A stretch of 64,000 nucleotides of DNA from Pseudomonas arsenicoxydans. Lineage in GTDB: Bacteria; Pseudomonadota; Gammaproteobacteria; Pseudomonadales; Pseudomonadaceae. Below the pieces are notes generated by a model that was given only the letters and a program-made list of their open reading frames with translations, was not told the origin of the DNA and made no database searches. The stretch is from positions 248,001 through 312,000 of the forward strand of contig NZ_RCZE01000004.1 of assembly GCF_006438915.1 (NCBI RefSeq). Direction: 5' to 3'. The translations under genes and the position numbers were made by a program. Below are positions 61,039 to 64,000 of this stretch, piece after piece; the stretch's first letter is position 1; each line of letters begins with the position of its first letter.

Positions 61039-62274
61039 TCACTTCAAAGCCTTGATCCGCGCTTCAAGAAACCGCCGCTCCGGCACTTGCTGCGTTAACT
61101 CCAGCGCTCGCTCATACGCCGCCCGCGCCTCCTCCACCCTGCCCAACTGCCGGCAAAACTCCGCCCGCGCCGAGTGCGCCAAGTGGTAATCGAGCAATTC
61201 ACCCCGGTCCAGAATCGCCTCAACCAACGTCAACCCCGCCAACGGCCCATCGCGCCGGGAGATCGCTGCCGCCCGATTCAACTCGATCACCGGCGACGGC
61301 ACCACCCGCAACAACAAGTCATACAGACCGACAATCTGCAGCCAGTCGGTGTCTTGCGGTGTCGCCGCTTCGGCATGCACCGCCGCAATGGCCGCTTGCA
61401 GGCAATAAGGCCCGAAACGCTGCTGGGTCAGCGCCTGCTCGACCAAAGCGCAACCTTCGGCAATCATCCCGGCGTCCCACAATGAGCGGTCCTGCTCATC
61501 CAGCAGGATCAACTCGCCGGTCGCCGACGTCCGGGCCTGGCGCCGTGACGCGTGCAGCAACATCATCGCCAGCAAGCCCATGACCTCCGGCTCCGGCAGC
61601 AGCTCCAGCAGCAATCGCCCCAGCCGGATCGCCTCGCGCGTCAGGTCTTCGCGCGTGACTTCAGCACCGATGGACGCCGAATAACCTTCGTTGAACACCA
61701 GGTAAATCACCCGCAGCACGCTGTCGAGGCGTTCGGGCAATTCCGCCAGCGTCGGCACTTGATAAGGGATTTTCGCATCACGGATTTTCGCCTTCGCCCG
61801 CACGATGCGCTGGGCAATGGTGGCCGGCGCCGACAGGAACGCCCGGGCGATTTCTTCTGTGGTCAGGTCGCAGACTTCACGCAAGGTCAGTGGCACTTGG
61901 GCGTCGGAGGCGAGTGCCGGGTGACAGCAGGTGAAGATCAGGCGCAAGCGATCGTCTTCCACGTCTTCGTCACTCCAGTCGGCCTGCTCCAGCGCCTCCA
62001 GTTGCGCGATCAGCATTGGTTGCGAGGCAATAAAACGCGCGCGCCGACGCAAGGCATCGATGGCCTTGAAGCGTCCGGTGGACACCAGCCAGGCGCGCGG
62101 ATTGTTCGGCACGCCGTCACGCTGCCAGCGTTCGACGGCGATGAAAAAAGCCTCGTGCAGGGCCTCTTCGGCGAGGTCGAAATCGCCAAGCAAACGGATC
62201 AGCGTCGCCAGGATCCGCCGCGAGTCTTCGCGGTAAACCTGCTCGACCCGGGCCTGCACCGCCTCGCCAGGCAT
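61039..62274 (-). CDS. ECF42-type RNA polymerase sigma factor
   Basis: Protein of 411 residues. Sigma-2 region (about 10-80; LGDFDLAEEALHEAFFIAVERW) and sigma-4 region (about 115-165; VPLTLREVCDLTTEEIARAFLSAPATIAQRIVRAKAKIRD). A long C-terminal extension (DUF6596/TPR-like, about 185-410; YLVFNEGYSASIG, LAAMMLLHASRR-like segment, IVGLYDLLLRVVPSPVIELNRAAAI). This build and the DGPF partner gene define ECF42, which lacks a separate anti-sigma factor; the extension is thought to carry control. The ATG shares one base with the SRPBCC stop. Confidence 0.9.
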   Translation of the reverse strand: MPGEAVQARVEQVYREDSRRILATLIRLLGDFDLAEEALHEAFFIAVERWQRDGVPNNPRAWLVSTGRFKAIDALRRRARFIASQPMLIAQLEALEQADWSDEDVEDDRLRLIFTCCHPALASDAQVPLTLREVCDLTTEEIARAFLSAPATIAQRIVRAKAKIRDAKIPYQVPTLAELPERLDSVLRVIYLVFNEGYSASIGAEVTREDLTREAIRLGRLLLELLPEPEVMGLLAMMLLHASRRQARTSATGELILLDEQDRSLWDAGMIAEGCALVEQALTQQRFGPYCLQAAIAAVHAEAATPQDTDWLQIVGLYDLLLRVVPSPVIELNRAAAISRRDGPLAGLTLVEAILDRGELLDYHLAHSARAEFCRQLGRVEEARAAYERALELTQQVPERRFLEARIKALK

Positions 62275-62765
62275 CAGTCCGGCATGCCTTCGGTCACCAG
62301 CGCTTCCAGCCGATCAAGGCTTTGCCCCCAGCCGTCATGAAAGCCCATGTCTTCGTGGGCCTTGTAATCCTCTTTTGACCAATGCATGGCGCGCGCGGTG
62401 TAGAGGGTTTTGCCGTCCCGCTCCTCAAGCGTCACTTCGGCCGCCATGAACGGTTTGCCCGAGGGAATCCAGCCAGGGATAAACGCGTCGGTGAACACCA
62501 GACGCTCAGGCGCGACGATCTCCAGAAACACACCCATGGTCGGGTATTCACTGCCATCCGGGGCGCGCATCAGGGTGCGAAACTGGCCGCCGACCCACAG
62601 GTCCATTTCGCACTCTGGCGTGGTCATGCCGTGTGGCCCCCACCATTGGGCGAGCAAGGCCGGCTCGGTCCAGGCGCGGAAGATTTTCTGGCGCGGCGCA
62701 TCGATCAGGCGGCTGATGGATAACTCGAACTCGGCAGACTTTTTTTCAGCAGATTGCAGGCTCAT
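62274..62765 (-). CDS. SRPBCC (AHSA1-like) protein
   Basis: Protein of 163 residues, START-like fold of the Aha1 C-terminal type: SRLIDAPRQKIFRAWTEPALLAQWWGPHGM and the late GWGQSLDRLEALV. Often found with DGPF/YciI genes and ECF sigma factors. It binds an unknown hydrophobic ligand. Coupled to the sigma gene by a one-base overlap. Confidence 0.88.
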   Translation of the reverse strand: MSLQSAEKKSAEFELSISRLIDAPRQKIFRAWTEPALLAQWWGPHGMTTPECEMDLWVGGQFRTLMRAPDGSEYPTMGVFLEIVAPERLVFTDAFIPGWIPSGKPFMAAEVTLEERDGKTLYTARAMHWSKEDYKAHEDMGFHDGWGQSLDRLEALVTEGMPD

Positions 62766-62793
62766 GCAAAACTCCTTTTTTTGTCATTGTTAT

Positions 62794-63138
62794 TCAGACA
62801 TTCAACTGGCGAACGGGGCGCACCTCGACACAGCCGACCCGGGCCGCCGGAATGTTGCCGGCGACCTGGAGCGCTTCATTGAGGTCCTTGGCATCGATCA
62901 GGTAGAAGCCGGCCAGCTGCTCCTTGGTTTCGGCAAACGGACCGTCGGTGATCGACATCTTGCCGTTACGCATGCGAACGGTGGTGGCGGTCTGCACCGA
63001 CTCCAGCGCCTCGGCCGCGAGCATCCGGCCGCCACTCTGGATCGACTCGGCGTAGGCCATGCACTCGGCATCGTTCGGGCTCTCGGGCAGCGAGTGCAAG
63101 GTGTGCTCGTTGCTGTAGACCAGGCATAGGTATTTCAT
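62794..63138 (-). CDS. DGPF-type YciI-family protein
   Basis: Protein of 114 residues from MKYLCLVYSNE. It has the motif ITDGPFAETKEQLAGFYLI, the DGPF signature of proteins linked to ECF42 sigma factors. Ferredoxin-like fold; enzymatic role unknown. 28 bp upstream of the SRPBCC gene. Confidence 0.9.
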   Translation of the reverse strand: MKYLCLVYSNEHTLHSLPESPNDAECMAYAESIQSGGRMLAAEALESVQTATTVRMRNGKMSITDGPFAETKEQLAGFYLIDAKDLNEALQVAGNIPAARVGCVEVRPVRQLNV

Positions 63139-63205
63139 GTGGCTCTCCTGAATCGAACGGATCAACTATGGCTGCAGATTGACGCGTTGGCGAAATTCCC
63201 GACGA

Positions 63206-63631
63206 TCAGGGCTGCAGATTGAACACCGCAGCGCCACTGGCCATGTCAAACGGGGCCGACCAGTGTTCATGGACAATCCGCCATTGCCCGGCGTCGCGAC
63301 GATAGCAAGCGGTCACGCGCATCCAGCAGGCCTGGGTTTCGCCCTTCTCGTTGGTGCCGCCGCAATGGGCCAGCCAATGAGCGAAGGCGATGTGCTCGTC
63401 CGCCACGATGTTCATGTGACCGAAGTCAAATTTATGCGGGCCCTGGCACATTTCCATGCACTCCAGCCAATGCGCGCGGTAGGCGGCCTTGCCGCGGAAT
63501 TGCAAGGCCTTGACCGCGTCGTAGGAGACGATGTCCTCGGCATACAGGGCCAGGATTTTGTCGACATCCTTGGAGATGACGGCCTGGCGGTAAGTGTCGA
63601 TCAGGGTCTCGATTTCGTGAGTGGCGCTCAT
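63206..63631 (-). CDS. SnoaL/NTF2-like protein
   Basis: Protein of 141 residues from MSATHEIETLIDTYRQAV. NTF2-like cone fold: KDVDKILALYAEDIVSYD, CYRRDAGQWRIVHEHWS. The family includes small isomerases and stress proteins of unknown substrate. It is the first gene after the ECF42-type promoter and 67 bp upstream of the DGPF gene. Confidence 0.85.
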   Translation of the reverse strand: MSATHEIETLIDTYRQAVISKDVDKILALYAEDIVSYDAVKALQFRGKAAYRAHWLECMEMCQGPHKFDFGHMNIVADEHIAFAHWLAHCGGTNEKGETQACWMRVTACYRRDAGQWRIVHEHWSAPFDMASGAAVFNLQP

Positions 63632-63669
63632 GGTGGTTCTCCGTGGTTTTTGTGGTGAAGACACCTTTA

Positions 63670-63696
63670 GTCGTTCGGCAAAAAGCCAAATCGACA
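63670..63696 (-). promoter_or_regulatory. ECF42-type promoter
   Basis: On the minus strand TGTCGA (63691-63696), 17-bp spacer, CGAC (63670-63673). As I recall the published ECF42 target motif, it is TGTCGA at -35 and CGA/TC at -10. The predicted transcript starts about 30 bp before the SnoaL-like gene and would run through the sigma gene. Confidence 0.65.
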
Positions 63697-63771
63697 GCCG
63701 AAATAAAAATAATCCATCGGCGCAAACTCGCTAGAATCCGAGGCTCATTCATGTGGGAAAAGGACACTCCA

Positions 63772-64000
63772 GTGACAGCCCGACTCGTGCCTTACGAAAG
63801 CCTGAACGCGCGCCAGCGCCAGCAGGTCGAGGCCATCGAAGTTCACCAGGAACAAATCAGGTTCAGCGGCGACATTCACGGTGCATTGCACACCTTGCTG
63901 TCCAAACCCGGCCCCGGCGTCAAAGGTTTTGCACTGCTGGTCGAGGACGCTCCGGTGGCCTTCCTGCTGCTCAAGCGCCCGCCCGTGTTACCGGCCTGGG
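63772..64000 (+). CDS. GNAT-family N-acetyltransferase, 5' part (runs off window)
   Basis: 76 codons visible from a GTG at 63772 (Shine-Dalgarno GGAC); an in-frame ATG at 63751 is the alternative. The pattern LVPYESLNARQRQQVEAIEVH, FSGDIHGALHTLL, GFALLVEDAPVAFLLLKRPP agrees with the N-terminal half of a GNAT domain. The acetyl-CoA-binding motif would lie beyond the window. Confidence 0.6.
   Translation, partial: MTARLVPYESLNARQRQQVEAIEVHQEQIRFSGDIHGALHTLLSKPGPGVKGFALLVEDAPVAFLLLKRPPVLPAW

Overview
The window is chromosomal DNA from a fluorescent Pseudomonas, most likely of the P. fluorescens group. The evidence is gene order and sequence: amrZ, mgtE, tRNA-Arg/Arg/Ser, rsmA, lysC, alaS, the arginine succinyltransferase (aru) operon, argR, the aot transport genes, acs and nrdB closely follow the layout I know from P. 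aeruginosa. Intergenic gaps carry many Pseudomonas-type REP palindromes (core GGGAGCGGGCTTGCTCGCGA).

Layout. 1-8.6 kb: core genes (orphan phnN, amrZ, mgtE, three tRNAs, the rsmA-lysC-alaS cluster). 8.6-10.7 kb: ltaE and an FMN riboswitch driving a type II lumazine synthase. 10.8-29.2 kb: a complete arginine uptake and degradation locus, read leftward (aotJQMOP, argR, aruCFGDBE). It is interrupted by one rightward 4.9-kb gene for a DUF6543/leucine-rich-repeat protein that resembles NEL-type effectors but has no NEL domain. 29.9-34.3 kb: acs, a DUF2790 gene and nrdB (without nrdA). 34.3-40.4 kb: an accessory island. 40.4-64 kb: ordinary variable chromosome with an MBL-fold enzyme, regulators, GDPD, a frameshifted GAF/histidine kinase, an MCP, ZntB, a Pit transporter, a 2OG-oxygenase/TylF-methyltransferase pair, three LysR genes, and a DGPF/ECF42 sigma operon.

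The most unusual system is in the island at 35.2-36.1 kb. A transcript leader there carries all parts of a phage P1/P7-type C4 antisense RNA circuit without a surrounding prophage: a promoter, a first target copy (a1/b1), a 75-80 nt hairpin RNA whose 3' part is complementary to the targets (b'/a'), a second target copy (a2/b2) abutting a ribosome binding site, a 30-codon leader peptide, and a Bro-N antirepressor-like gene whose ATG overlaps the leader stop codon. Around it lie a ScoMcrA-like modified-DNA HNH nuclease, a zinc-ribbon protein of unknown function, a DUF6933 pair, an HTH gene behind a LexA-type box, and an orphan HigA-like gene. The context suggests phage-derived or defence-related cargo.

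How the genes cooperate. AotJQMP imports arginine/ornithine, AruCFGDBE converts arginine to glutamate and succinate, and ArgR controls both. ArgR-type half-sites (TGTCGC-N8-AA) lie upstream of aruC and aotJ. At the right end a promoter fitting the published ECF42 motif precedes a four-gene block (SnoaL-like, DGPF/YciI, SRPBCC, sigma factor), suggesting an autoregulated operon.
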